Shown here one piece after another: positions 1 through 10,129 of a stretch of DNA of 64,000 nucleotides (position 1 is its first letter; each line of letters opens with the position of its first letter). The stretch comes from Silene conica (taxonomy: Eukaryota; Streptophyta; Magnoliopsida; Caryophyllales; Caryophyllaceae): assembly GCA_029255685.2 (NCBI GenBank), contig CM055319.2, positions 18,255,247-18,319,246 on the forward strand, given 5' to 3'. The notes under the pieces are model-generated. The model was not told the origin of the DNA. It did not search any database and was given only the letters and a program-made list of their open reading frames with translations. The position numbers and the translations under genes are program-made.

Positions 1-2043
1 TTTAGTGGTTAAGGCCAAATGAATAGGCTAAAGCTCAAAGTGGTTAAACAAAAGAGGGAATAAGATGTAAGGGTCAAAACAAGGCTAATTTGGCAAATGT
101 GAAGTTGATTTATTTGGAACAAAAGTTGTCTCACATGCACATGAACATTAACACGGAAATAAGGAACGAGCGCCATTCTTATGCGTATAGACATAACACA
201 CCACGTAAGGAGGACTACTCACAATCCTAAACTGAGTCGGTTTGATGGACCGACTATAAAGGAGGCTCTATCCTCACATTTGAGTAGCTAAAGTCGGTCC
301 TAGGTCGAGTCAAGGTCTAACACGGTCTCACAAGGTGGTCGAAACTTGATCATTAAGCCTAGACTTCCGGGTCCTTGCAAGCAAGAACCCTAACAAGGTG
401 ACATCAAACGGTGCAAGCTATTAGGAGGGTTAAGCCACAAGCAAGACAATTATCATCATTGACGGCATATATCATCCACTATTCAACCTCATATGCATAT
501 TTACAAACAAAAGCAAAAAGGAAAAACCGACTAACACATATTCACAAAACTATGAAAATGAAAAGGCATGTGAAACTAAAGTAAACTAATAACAAACATG
601 CAACAACAAGAGGACTACACTAGCAGCACATCAACCACAACAACCACAACTTCTCCAAAGGAACATCCAAGGCACAAAAATCTCGTTCTCCTTCATGCTA
701 TCAACATAAAAAGAAATAGGGAGGGGGAGAAAGAAGTAGGAAAAAGTATACCAAGCATCTACATTCTCCTAATACCTCGGGTTGTCGTCGTATCTGCCAC
801 TTGTTAGTCCAACAAACATATATATACAATGCAAGCAAAGAACAAAAACAAAAGAAATAAAGAACATGTTTTTTTAAATTTTTCAAATTTTTCGATTTTT
901 TTGGTATTTTGAAGTTTTTTCATATTTACAAAAGCAAATAAATATTCACAAAGTGGATATTTTCCCTCCCCACACTTAAGATTTACATTGTCCTCAATGG
1001 AACAAAGTGCAAGGGGGAAATGAAGAAAAAGAACGAAAACAACATGTTTTTGGCTTTTTTTTTTGAAATTTTTGAGAAAATAAAAACTTGTTTTGTGTTT
1101 TTTTTGAAATAAACGGTTATTCCTCTGTTGAACCATATATTCAAATATATATATTAAGTATATATGTCTATGTTTTGATAATGACAAGTCTAGCTATGTA
1201 TATATATTATATACTCGTACGTATAATCGTGTGCTAAGTGTACAGAAGATTAGTTTAAGAGATCTCATCAATCAAGTATAAAAGATTCAAGAACTTTAGT
1301 CAAAGGATTGACTAATCGAAGATTAGATGAAGATCACAAGTGCATATAGTGAACTAAAGTTATACTTATCAACTATAGCTTTAGTATGAGATTGATTCAA
1401 GTTATAGCTCATAGCTATAACTCCAGAAAGAAGAAATGGTCGAAAGATTTGTGATGGTTGAAACGATTTTGGTTTCCAAAGTCGTCGTGATTATTTAATG
1501 GCTAATTAGTATTATATTTTTGGAATACAGAATCATTAATCTTAATATGGTAATATAAAATATCTTTTAGTCAAATAGGAATAAATAATTTTCTTATGAG
1601 ATAATTATTTATTACTAATAAACTAAGGATTTTTATATAATCATAATTGTCAAAATAATATAATCTAAATATTGTTTGAAACGATTTTGGAAAACGTTTA
1701 CTATGACACATTCCATAAAACGTGTGAGATTGGATTAAATAAATAAATATGTATTTATTTAGATATCCTAAAAACAAACTAGATTATATTATGGAATATA
1801 ATTTGTTATATTCTGACAAGGTTTAGGAAGTTGCTTTTAATAAGGTTACTATTTATTTATTATATAAGATCTTTCCTAAATATGAATTAGGAAATTGATT
1901 CCTTATATAATACCTAAAGTATCTTATTAAATCTTTCCTAAATCAATTAAGATTAGATTTATGGTAGTATTACCCAAAGACTAGAATTCTAGTTTTAGTA
2001 ATATTCCTAAATCATCTAGGGTTTAATAACCTAGACATAATTC

Positions 2044-2053
2044 TATATAAATA
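2044..2053 (+). promoter_or_regulatory. TATA box of the solo LTR
   Basis: TATATAAATA lies about 920 bp into the LTR. The predicted transcription start is near 2075-2080, which places the hairpin run at 2192-2451 in the transcribed leader (R/U5). Confidence 0.6.
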
Positions 2054-2191
2054 GAACACTTGTGAAACATTGAACATTACGAAAATCATACACACTTGCA
2101 CAAGAATCGAGAAAACCGTCGACATTATTATTCTTCAAAGTACGAGCTTTAATTGTCATATTCATATCAAGATTCAAGTGCTCAAGCATTG

Positions 2192-2451
2192 ATCTTATTT
2201 ATTCAAGATTGTGAACAAGAAAAAACTCATTGAAGACTTATCTTATTAGCGTAAGATAGATTGAGTATTTAACGGTACTCATTGTAGTCAAGTATTTAAC
2301 GGTACTTGACGTAGCTAGATATTTAACGGTATCTAGATTGAGTTACAACTAATATCAAAGTTGTACGAGTAGGGTTGATAAAATTGTAATCCGGAGTAGG
2401 TACTAATTTTATTAATCGAGAATAGTGGACGTAGGTTTCAAAGTGTGAAAC
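2192..2451 (+). other. Run of seven stem-loops in the LTR leader
   Basis: Perfect short stems follow one another: ATCTT/AAGAT (2192-2209, 8-nt loop), TATCTTA/TAAGATA (2239-2258), TGAGTA/TACTCA (2262-2281), GTCAAGTA/TACTTGAC (2287-2310), CTAGATA/TATCTAG (2315-2336), TACAACT/AGTTGTA (2344-2365) and GTTTCA/TGAAAC (2435-2451). A longer-range pair ATAAAATT/AATTTTAT (2378-2412) closes a 19-nt loop between the last two. Stems three to five share the loop TTTAACGG, while their stems differ and remain complementary. This points to selection on structure, probably in RNA because it lies downstream of the TATA box. Confidence 0.8.
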
Positions 2452-3053
2452 TGAACCACTTCAAAAATATCGTGTCTCTCTTTATTACATGCTCTACTCG
2501 ACGATCACCATACAAAAGCACACATCGAAGAAGATTTTAAAAAAGAAGGCATACTCAATTCAACCCCCCCTTCTTGAGTATATTACATCAATAGACTCTT
2601 CATCCTCCCCACACTTATTTATGTGCATAATGTGAGGAGGAAAACCGGAAAATAAAGAACATGTTTTTGAAGGTTTTTGGTTTTTCAATTTTTTTGGAAT
2701 TTTGGTTTTTATGAAAGCAATAAAAACAAAGGTAAACAAAAGAAATGAAAAACTAAAAACTAAACTAAATGCCAACTAAATGCTCTAATCTACATGTACG
2801 CAAACTACATGTGACAATATGATACAAAATAAGTAAATATAATGCATCTAGATGAATGCAACTAAATGCAACTAAACTAGATATGAAAAGTGATGAAATG
2901 AAAACTAAAACAAGCTAACTAAACTAACTAATTACTCTAAATGCATGCTAGAAAGTAAAATGCAAACTAAAGTGAAATTTGGATTAAAGGGAGTTACTTG
3001 CTTTGGATTTTTCAAAGGGGAGCATAGCCATCACCTACCACCTCCAAGGGTGG

Positions 3054-4737
3054 TCAATCATCATCTTCTTCCTCACCTCCATTACCGCTCACATCACCAT
3101 CTCCATTGCCATATACCACCATGTAGTCATCCGGGTTGTTCACTAAATCACGAAAGGGGGAGGCATGCGAGCCACTAGCTCCCGAATCACCTACCATACC
3201 ACGGGGAGAAGGGTGCCCTTGAGGGCGAGGGCCGGAGTTCCCGGCTCCAAGGAAATTCGGTGGAAAGATCGGGCTAGAGAAATAGCCCGAGGCAACATTA
3301 ATCTCCCCGTAAAAACGCCCTTCAGGGGGCACATAACCGGCCTCCGGAGGCATGTAGTAAGACGGGCGACCACCGGCCTCATGATGGAGTCCCTGGCGAA
3401 CAGACTGGTCATAGCTGGGAAATGACCCATAGGCCTGATCGTGGTACAAGTAATCAAGCCTATAAGTCACATCCCGATGGCACTCATCCACCAATGCTTG
3501 GCGCTCATCTGCAAGATCTGTCGCCGTCTTCATACCCAAATCAACCCGGGCCATGAAATCTATGAGGTCCTTGTGTAATGGCAAAGGCTGAGAATATGGA
3601 ACGGAATCGGAGGTGGATCCCTGGAAAAATGAAGGCCCACTCTGAAATGGAGGCATGGTGACTGCGGGCTGCTCAAACTGGAGGTCGGAGGAGGTAGTAC
3701 CGGTCCTATCTCGGGAATAAACTCTGGGAGCACGCTGATCGGGAGGGAGCTCATCTGGGTCGACCTCAATGTCAAGAAGGTAGGAGGTGTTCCCTGGTAC
3801 AACCCTCATCCTCTCGGTGTTAGGCAAGGGCACAGAATTTCTGAATTTGTTATCGACGCGAATCTGCCAATACTTTTTCCGATCGTTGGGGTTATATTTG
3901 ATCCACCCCAACGCCTCCTGCAAGTACCGGCGAGATAACACGTTCTCACCCTGTATATAGTCCACCGTAAAATGCCTCTGACAAAGGTCTTCGGCTATCA
4001 AAGTGACCATCCCGCCAACACATATAGGGGTGGTAAGCTGAGGTTGGGTTGCCAACCTACTCAAGTGAAGCGCCATATGGCGGGCAATGTTAAGTTTTGG
4101 CCCACTGACCAAATAGCACCCTAGGATCTCAAGCTCCGTAGTAGTGAAATTGTGAGGCTCGTCCCGAGAAAAGACGGTCCATCCCATGAACCGATGCCAT
4201 ATCCTAATCGGTGCCAAATGTACCCTATTAGCCGGTTTCTTTTTTGTTCTATCGCTCATTAAACCGGTGATGGCTGTCCAAATAGCCTCCGTATCAAATC
4301 CCTCCGGAGGCTTAATCGGCAATTTTCCATTGAGACCAAAAATTAGAGCAAAGTTCTCCAAAGTAAGACGGTGTTCCTTGTTCATCAGACGAAATTCCAA
4401 AAAGACCACTTTCCCTAAACTCCGGTTTTTTGTAACCCTAAGAGAGCTCAAAAAACTCTCAAGTCAATCGGGGAAAGGTGTGAACCGGTCTAGTTTCGTA
4501 CAAGATTTCCATCCCCAAACCATCAAAAAGAGCCTCAGTAATCCTCTCAATACCTAACTCCCTCAAACCAGCCCTATCAATAAACCTAGTCGGATGAAGG
4601 GGGCGATGCTTGAAATAAGTAAAATTACCTTTTTTGTTGGATAGTAGCGAATTGGAGGCCGGGAAAGCTCGGATCCGGACCAATATAGCTGCTATCAAGA
4701 ACATTATTTTGCATTTCTTGTTCCACAATCGGGTCAT
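3054..4737 (-). pseudogene. Athila ORF1-like protein (plant transposon domain), frameshifted
   Basis: Two minus-strand frames, 4737-4459 (92 residues) and 4451-3054 (465 residues), read as one protein broken by a frameshift near 4455. The second contains the motifs GKVVFLEFRL, HRLTLENFALIFGL, EAIWTAITG, IRIWHRFMGWTVFSRDE and GGMVTLIAEDL, typical of the plant transposon/Athila ORF1 family, whose function is unknown. The C-terminus (about 290-465 of the second part) is low-complexity with an acidic tail. Start at 4737 is chosen because a pyrimidine-rich leader of about 180 nt precedes it. The position downstream of gag-protease is where Athila elements carry their extra, env-position ORF. A small antisense ORF near 3560 is a shadow. 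Confidence 0.75.
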
Positions 4738-4936
4738 GTCTTGATTTTGATCTCCTTTGGTTAACGTGTAGGGATTTGAAGAGGGGATGAAAGGGCTTTT
4801 GATTTGGAGTGTTTGATGGAATTTTTGTAGGTAGGGGATGTGAGGGAGAAGAGGGAAATAAGAGATGTAAAAGAAGAAATGAAAAGAAATGAAGAAATGA
4901 AGGGGGTGTCGTGTTTTTATTTTTTGCGGCAGATGC

Positions 4937-5431
4937 TTCTCAGCCGGTATGGGACCGGCCGCCGGCCTACCGGCTGAGAGTTAGGGTTTGATTTTTTGAT
5001 TTTTTTTTGCGAATTTTTTTTATGAGATCTGATTCTGAGCCGGCGGACCGGCTGCCGGCTGACCGGCTCAAAATCGCCCTTCGGATTCTTCCCTTCATTC
5101 TTCTTTTCTTCTTACTTCACTTACAAAAACCCCAAGCCGGCAGACCGGCTGGGGTCCTTCTTCCCTTCCCTTTTCTTCAAACATGGTCACACCTCCATGA
5201 TTCTCAGCCGGTAGACCGGCTGTCGGCCGACCGGCTGGGAATCAATCTTCTTTGATTTTTTTCGCCTTTTTTAATAAGAAATATGTCTATGAGCCGGTTG
5301 ACCGGCTGCCGGTTTGGTGCAGGCTTGGAGTGCAAAATCTGAAATCTGCCAAATAAACTATCAAAAACAGAAATGTGTACAGGTGCTCTCAGCCGGTATG
5401 AGACCGTCAGCCGGTAGGCCGGCTGGGAGTA
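4937..5431 (-). repeat. Internal array of six GC palindromic modules
   Basis: Modules lie near 5386-5431, 5289-5316, 5203-5241, 5124-5148, 5034-5070 and 4937-4978. They use the same CAGCCGGT / ACCGGCTG / CCGGT pieces as the LTR array, at a similar spacing of 80-100 bp. The one at 5376-5438 is enclosed in a longer inverted repeat whose outer arms are TGTACAGGT and ACCTGTACA. The array sits between the protease ORF and the second ORF. A TATA-like AAATAAAAA (about 4914-4922, minus strand) and a pyrimidine-rich leader follow it. This resembles the U3-to-leader layout of the LTR, but promoter function is inferred. Confidence 0.85.
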
Positions 5432-5681
5432 CCTGTACACAATTTCGAAAAATAATTTACTTTAACATGAAAATCGATTTTGCAAACAACCATTTTTGCC
5501 TAACATCCTCCGACTCCACTCAAGAATTAATCCAAAACAAGCAACCAACACTCCCAAAACTCACATGCAAGCTAGAAATGAAACTAAAAGTCGAACTAAA
5601 AATGCAAACTATATGATAGGAAGCTAATACTTACAAACGGTGGTTATTAAGTGACTCCACAAAACCTTACACGACCAATCT

Positions 5682-8120
5682 TCAATTTTCTTGAGCGGAA
5701 ACTCCGTCCATGCTAGCCAAAGACCTTAGAAAACGGTCAAACGCCTCGGCCGAAGCTTCCACCTTGGTTTCATGGGTGAATCCCGCTTCACACATCGTCA
5801 ACTTTCGAACTTTGTCATCTTTTCCGGCAATTAGCTCCTCTAGGTCCCCTTTTTCAACCAAAGGGTCCTTAAAAGAACTAGTACAACTTGGTTTTTCTTG
5901 TTCTTCATCATGGTCCCTCTTTTTCGGAACAAATAACTTCCCGCTAGCAAAACTAGCATCCTCATTCTTCAAAGTCATACTTTTCATGATTCCCTTTTCA
6001 TCAAACATCTTAGGGACATCATTCACCATCAAACTTGCAACCATGCCAACATTTTTTCCCTTGTAACTTGTACCGGGAGCTTCCGGAAGTTCGAACTCCG
6101 CCACTTCCTTTCCCACTTGGAATGATAGCCTTCCTCTCTTAACATCGATAGTGGCTCCTCCAGTGGCCAAGAATGGCCTACCAAGTATCACGAAAGAGTT
6201 GCTACAGACGGGGACATCCAATATCAAGAAATCGGTGGGGATGGATAAATTCCCCACCTTGACAATAGCATCTTCAAGTACCCCTAGAGGAAGTTTCTCG
6301 GTGTCATCCGCAAGAGTGATAGAAGTTGTAGCGGGAGACAAATTCTTGATGTCCAATTTCTTGGCCATTGCTAAAGGCATGACACTCACGCTTGCTCCCA
6401 AGTCACATAATGCATTTTCAATCTTCTTCCCTCCGACATAGCAATTTATCGAAAAGCTACCCGGATCTCCGAGTTTGATTGGGAGGGTGCTTGGGACTTT
6501 CTTGGCGGACATGATTGCATTTACTTCTCTTTTCTCTTCTTGTGAGGGGATTGTTGCTTCCACCTCTTCAACAAGTCTCATCAATTCCTCGCAATGAGGA
6601 TCTCCTTTGGTAATTCTCCTAAAGAACTCACAAACTCTTCTTTCAATGAGTCCTTCCTCATGTTCGGACTCTTCCTCAATCACACTTTTTCCTTTCCCAA
6701 TATTCACTTTCCTTTCATCTCTCTTCTTCTTTGGAAACTCTTTGACTTGTTCCATCACAAATAAATCTTCATTCATCCCATCTTGGTCACTACCTTCCGG
6801 GGAAACAACAGGCACCATCACCATTGCTTCCTCCTCACTATCCCCTCCAACTTCACTTCCAAAAACCGTCATGAGTTGCTCAAGTGAGGGTTTTCCTCCG
6901 CTACTAGTGGTTTTAAGCATTAGTTGCTCATCGGCATTTGTCATGATTGCATTAACCCCATGATGTTTTGTGGCATCTCTCGAGCTTTGCCCTTGAGCTA
7001 GAAAACCACCCGGAGGCCTTTGAGGATTGGCTAAGGCTTGGGAAGCGACTCTAGCCTCCATCTCTCTTATCTCCTTTTGGTTGGCATTCCTCAAGTTCAT
7101 CATCTCTTGGTTGTGGGTAGTTTGCATATTCTTCACATGCTTGAGTAATTCACCCACTTGATTCTCACTCGATGGTTCTTGGTGAGGGGTATTAGTAACA
7201 GGTAAAGCAAACACATAGTCATTCCTAGGGACTCCAACTTGAGAGTTCCCCTTTGGCATTTGGCTATTGAAGTTGGGATTTTGTTGAATGAAATTTGGGT
7301 CATTGAAACTTTGGTTGTGAAAGTTTTGGTTTGGATTTTGGTTGTTGTGGAAGTTGTTTTGAAATGGGGGTGGATTGAAGTTTTGGGTTTGATTTTGGTT
7401 TTGGTTTGGGTTTGGGATGTTGTTGTTGAAATTCGGGTTGTTGTTGTTGAAATTCGGGTTGTTGTAACTTTGGTCATTGAAGTTTGGTGCAAAGCCTTGA
7501 TTGGCTTGGTTTGATTGATTCCCTTGATAGAAATTTGGATTGTGGTAATTATTTCTTGGGTTGAAATTCTCACCCATTGGTTGGAAACCAGGTGGGTTTT
7601 GAACTTGGTTTTGTTGGAGTTGATGCGGATTCAAGACATTAGTACTCTTGTAGCTCATGTAAGGGCTTCCACGAATGCCCGGATGGTAATAATTGGAATT
7701 AGGGTTGAAAGTGTTTTGACTCCTAGAGTTGTTGAATGTTTGGAAAGCATACAACTCCTCTTCACTCCCACTTCCCTCATACGAATTATTTGCACACACA
7801 TCGAATGTATGCCCATTTCCTCCACACAAATCACATGAAGCTATACTATTCACTTGGTACATTCCCGGAGTGTTGCTCTTGGTCTCTTTGCTTGTAGCCC
7901 CCTTAGTCAACTCCTCCAACTTTTTGGTCAACAAATCAATTTTGGCATTTGTTTCTTCATTTGCCTTGGAGTTGGAGAGGCTCTCATTAGGGTACTTACT
8001 ATTTCTTCTCAATGAATTCCCTCTTGTACCATAGTTCTCCTCGGAATCCACTATCTTTTTGATAAGCTCGGTCTCATCTTCATTTTGGGAGGTGGTCAAA
8101 ACTACCCCCCGCGGACGCAT
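5682..8120 (-). CDS. Gag C-terminal part and aspartic protease of the Athila-like element
   Basis: This 812-residue frame continues gag. Near residues 95-110 it has a zinc knuckle of the form CX2CX4HX4C (CDLCGGNGHTFDVC). From about 180 to 290 it is very rich in Asn, Gln, Pro and Phe. The retroviral-type aspartic protease follows near 560-690: the active-site segment reads ALCDLGASVSVMPL, a DLGA form of the D-S/T-G motif, and the second landmark is FVILGRPFLATGG. It would mature the element's polyprotein. The frame then stops at 5682 with no reverse transcriptase, and non-coding sequence follows directly. It overlaps the gag frame by about 40 nt, where the frameshift occurs. Antisense ORFs over this region are shadows. 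Confidence 0.82.
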   Translation of the reverse strand: MRPRGVVLTTSQNEDETELIKKIVDSEENYGTRGNSLRRNSKYPNESLSNSKANEETNAKIDLLTKKLEELTKGATSKETKSNTPGMYQVNSIASCDLCGGNGHTFDVCANNSYEGSGSEEELYAFQTFNNSRSQNTFNPNSNYYHPGIRGSPYMSYKSTNVLNPHQLQQNQVQNPPGFQPMGENFNPRNNYHNPNFYQGNQSNQANQGFAPNFNDQSYNNPNFNNNNPNFNNNIPNPNQNQNQTQNFNPPPFQNNFHNNQNPNQNFHNQSFNDPNFIQQNPNFNSQMPKGNSQVGVPRNDYVFALPVTNTPHQEPSSENQVGELLKHVKNMQTTHNQEMMNLRNANQKEIREMEARVASQALANPQRPPGGFLAQGQSSRDATKHHGVNAIMTNADEQLMLKTTSSGGKPSLEQLMTVFGSEVGGDSEEEAMVMVPVVSPEGSDQDGMNEDLFVMEQVKEFPKKKRDERKVNIGKGKSVIEEESEHEEGLIERRVCEFFRRITKGDPHCEELMRLVEEVEATIPSQEEKREVNAIMSAKKVPSTLPIKLGDPGSFSINCYVGGKKIENALCDLGASVSVMPLAMAKKLDIKNLSPATTSITLADDTEKLPLGVLEDAIVKVGNLSIPTDFLILDVPVCSNSFVILGRPFLATGGATIDVKRGRLSFQVGKEVAEFELPEAPGTSYKGKNVGMVASLMVNDVPKMFDEKGIMKSMTLKNEDASFASGKLFVPKKRDHDEEQEKPSCTSSFKDPLVEKGDLEELIAGKDDKVRKLTMCEAGFTHETKVEASAEAFDRFLRSLASMDGVSAQEN

Positions 8121-8928
8121 TCACCATCTCCTTGGTGCGTGGGAGAAGAGTTTGAAAGAAGGTTTGAGTCGTATACCATGTGGGTATCCCGTGATGAGGA
8201 CACCGAGCAAGCAAATCTTGGTATCTATCCCACGCCTCTCCCAAGCTTTCACCCTCATCCTGTTGAAATTGGGTGATTTCATTACGGAGCATTGCGGTCT
8301 TCGAAGATGGATAGTACTTAGCGAGAAAAGTCGTGGCTAAGTCGTCCCAAGTAGTAAAGGTAGGGGGATGAATGTTCAACCACATATCCGCCTTATCCGT
8401 CAATGAGTAGGGGAAGAGCATTAGCCTCAAAGTTTCTTCCGGCACCCCCGTTTTCTTGATCATGGCAACTTTGCCCTTAAACTTTCTCAAATGTTCGTGA
8501 GCATCTTCATGAGAAGCTCCACTAATAGCATTCTTCTCAATAGAGCTCATTTGAGAAGGATGAATCTCGAAGTTTTGAGGCACAAGAGTGCCAAAATTGA
8601 TTGGATTTGTTGTATCATTGTGGTTTGGCCGATTTTGATCTCTAAGGTCGGCCATTATGGGAATTTGTGGGTGGTTTGGAATGTGAGGTGAGGGTGGTGG
8701 TGATTGGTAGAATGGGTTGTCGGAGTTTTCGGAGGTTGGGCTTGGGATGCTTTGATTTGGGCTTTGTGGTTCGGGTGATGTAGATGGGTTGTTGTGGCTA
8801 GTAGATGCATGGGAAGCTATTCTCACTCTCGCTAAAGTCCTCCTCCTTAAGGCTCGTAAAAGCCTTTCCGGTTCGGAAGTCGAAAACAAAGAATTAGAAT
8901 CACCCCTAGGCATAAAAACTTGGCACAC
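8080..8928 (-). CDS. Gag N-terminal part of the Athila-like element
   Basis: This 282-residue frame has a low-complexity Pro/Ser/Asn-rich N-terminus (residues 1 to about 110) followed by a retrotransposon gag domain. The gag region contains the helix motifs FKGKVAMIKK, LFPYSLTDKADMWL, TFLAKYYPSSKT and GESLGEAWDRYQDLLARCPHH. It would form the particle shell around the RNA. The frame ends SFDHLPK and stop, in place of the usual continuation after NASAGG. The expected continuation (VVLTTSQNEDE) lies in another frame, starting at the run of six G in the minus strand near 8107-8112. Gag and protease were therefore probably one ORF, and the change of G-run length broke it. A translational frameshift is the alternative. 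Confidence 0.8.
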   Translation of the reverse strand: MCQVFMPRGDSNSLFSTSEPERLLRALRRRTLARVRIASHASTSHNNPSTSPEPQSPNQSIPSPTSENSDNPFYQSPPPSPHIPNHPQIPIMADLRDQNRPNHNDTTNPINFGTLVPQNFEIHPSQMSSIEKNAISGASHEDAHEHLRKFKGKVAMIKKTGVPEETLRLMLFPYSLTDKADMWLNIHPPTFTTWDDLATTFLAKYYPSSKTAMLRNEITQFQQDEGESLGEAWDRYQDLLARCPHHGIPTWYTTQTFFQTLLPRTKEMVNASAGGSFDHLPK

Positions 8929-9074
8929 AATTAGTCGTCCTAGTGTTTTTTAGGCACTAGGGAGAGTAATATATCAACCACTCTACACTTAACTAACAAA
9001 GCTTTGATCAAAACAAAATAAGCATAACTAACTAAAGCTAAAACTAAAACTAAACTAAATAACTTCTAGCACCC

Positions 9075-9092
9075 TCCCCGGCAACGGCGCCA
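9075..9092 (-). other. Primer-binding site, tRNA-Asp type
   Basis: The minus strand reads TGGCGCCGTTGCCGGGGA, which is complementary to the 3' end of plant nuclear tRNA-Asp including CCA. It starts 3 nt after the LTR end. This primer is common in Athila/Tat retrotransposons and fixes both the element's orientation and the LTR edge. Confidence 0.88.
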
Positions 9093-10095
9093 TTTTGATG
9101 GCCGGAATATGCCGTCACTACCGGCCTTCAAACAAGATTTTTAAACCCGAAGAAAAGTAGTATTAGTTCGGGGTCGAACGCCAAGATGGTGGGGAAATTG
9201 AATAGTTACGTTCTAATTAAAGCTTAAGTCGGGGGTAATAGGTTTGTGATTGATTAACAACTAAAGAACAATTAAAGCAAATAAGTTAAGATTAAATCGA
9301 TGAATAAAATATACTAAGGTGTCGGGGGTACTAAGGTAGGTTTGTAACGAATCATGCAAGAGAGTCTAAGGTCTCCACTATACGAGGCCTAGGTTTGTCT
9401 CGTCTATCGATTTGACTCACCTAAAGTCGAACCCTATCCTAGCTTTCGCTACAAACAAGGTTAACCTAACATACATACATGTTCATGAATGCCCTAGACT
9501 ATCATCAAAGGCCAACAACAATAAGAATCATGTCCAACCGTCGTTGAGACATTTCATCAAACATATAACATGCACAAATGAAAACCTAGCAAAGAAGAGA
9601 ACCAAATCCTAACCCTAAACATGATTCATAGCTACCAACAAACCAAAGCACACCCCTAACCCTAGTAGGGGAACTACTCACACATGGCTAAAATAAACAT
9701 GTAAACAAATGATGAGGAAATGCTAAACATGTTGGATTATAATGAAAGTAAACAAATGAACAAAGAAAACTTAAACAAAATGAAATAACTAAGTAAAGAG
9801 AGGAAAGATTATACCAACAACTTGATTAAAGGAAGGAACTTTGATTACAAAGGAAGAGTCTTCTCAAACCCTCCAAATTACAACCAAAAATCCTCCAACA
9901 GTGGCTAAGAACAATACTAGGAAAATGACTAAAGAAGGATTATCAAGAACTAAAAGATTAAAGTAAAATCTAAGAAAGGATTAAAGTTTTTTAGAGAGTT
10001 TTGATGGCTAAGAGTATCTTAATGGAACAGTAAAAACCCTAAAAATATCTTCAATGTTGCGTAAAAAGTGTGTTCTAATAAATGGCACAAGTGCG

Positions 10096-10105
10096 GGTTT
10101 ATATA
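10096..10105 (-). promoter_or_regulatory. TATA box of the Athila-like LTR
   Basis: The minus strand reads CTATATAAAC about 25 bp downstream of the last GC palindrome of the U3. It is the only strong TATA match seen in this LTR. Transcription would start near 10065 and run towards lower coordinates into gag. Confidence 0.6.
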
Positions 10106-10129
10106 GAGTGCGAATTTCTGAAATGTGAC

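Larger units (their letters stand above)
1126..2602 (+). mobile_element. Solo LTR (1,477 bp) with 5-bp target duplication
   Basis: The element begins TGTTGAACC at 1126 and ends AGACTCTTCA at 2602. It is flanked by TCCTC at 1121-1125 and again at 2603-2607. Removing it rejoins the host motif CCTCCCCACACTT, also present near 964-977, which supports both edges. A TATA box at 2044-2053 sets plus orientation. Near the 3' end is a C-rich stretch (AATTCAACCCCCCC) seen at the LTR ends of many plant Ty1/copia elements. No internal domain remains, so it arose by LTR-LTR recombination. The copia assignment is an inference. Confidence 0.85.
861..2760 (-). repeat. Degenerate tandem repeat in the 3' part of the Athila-like element
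   Basis: Similar T-rich blocks containing AACATGTTTTT occur near 866, 1044 and 2657. CTCCCCACACTT occurs near 966 and again at 2606, where the solo LTR separates the copies. Units are roughly 160-200 bp once the insertion is removed. The sequence is non-coding, 3'-UTR-like, and too diverged for exact boundaries. The rest of 1-1125 and 2608-3053 shows no gene. Confidence 0.45.

Noticed and set aside
4186..4557. Plus-strand ORFs opposite the Athila-like coding regions (also at 5710-6963 and 7239-8340)
   Set aside because: They are antisense shadows of the gag-protease and ORF1-like frames, with no motif of their own.
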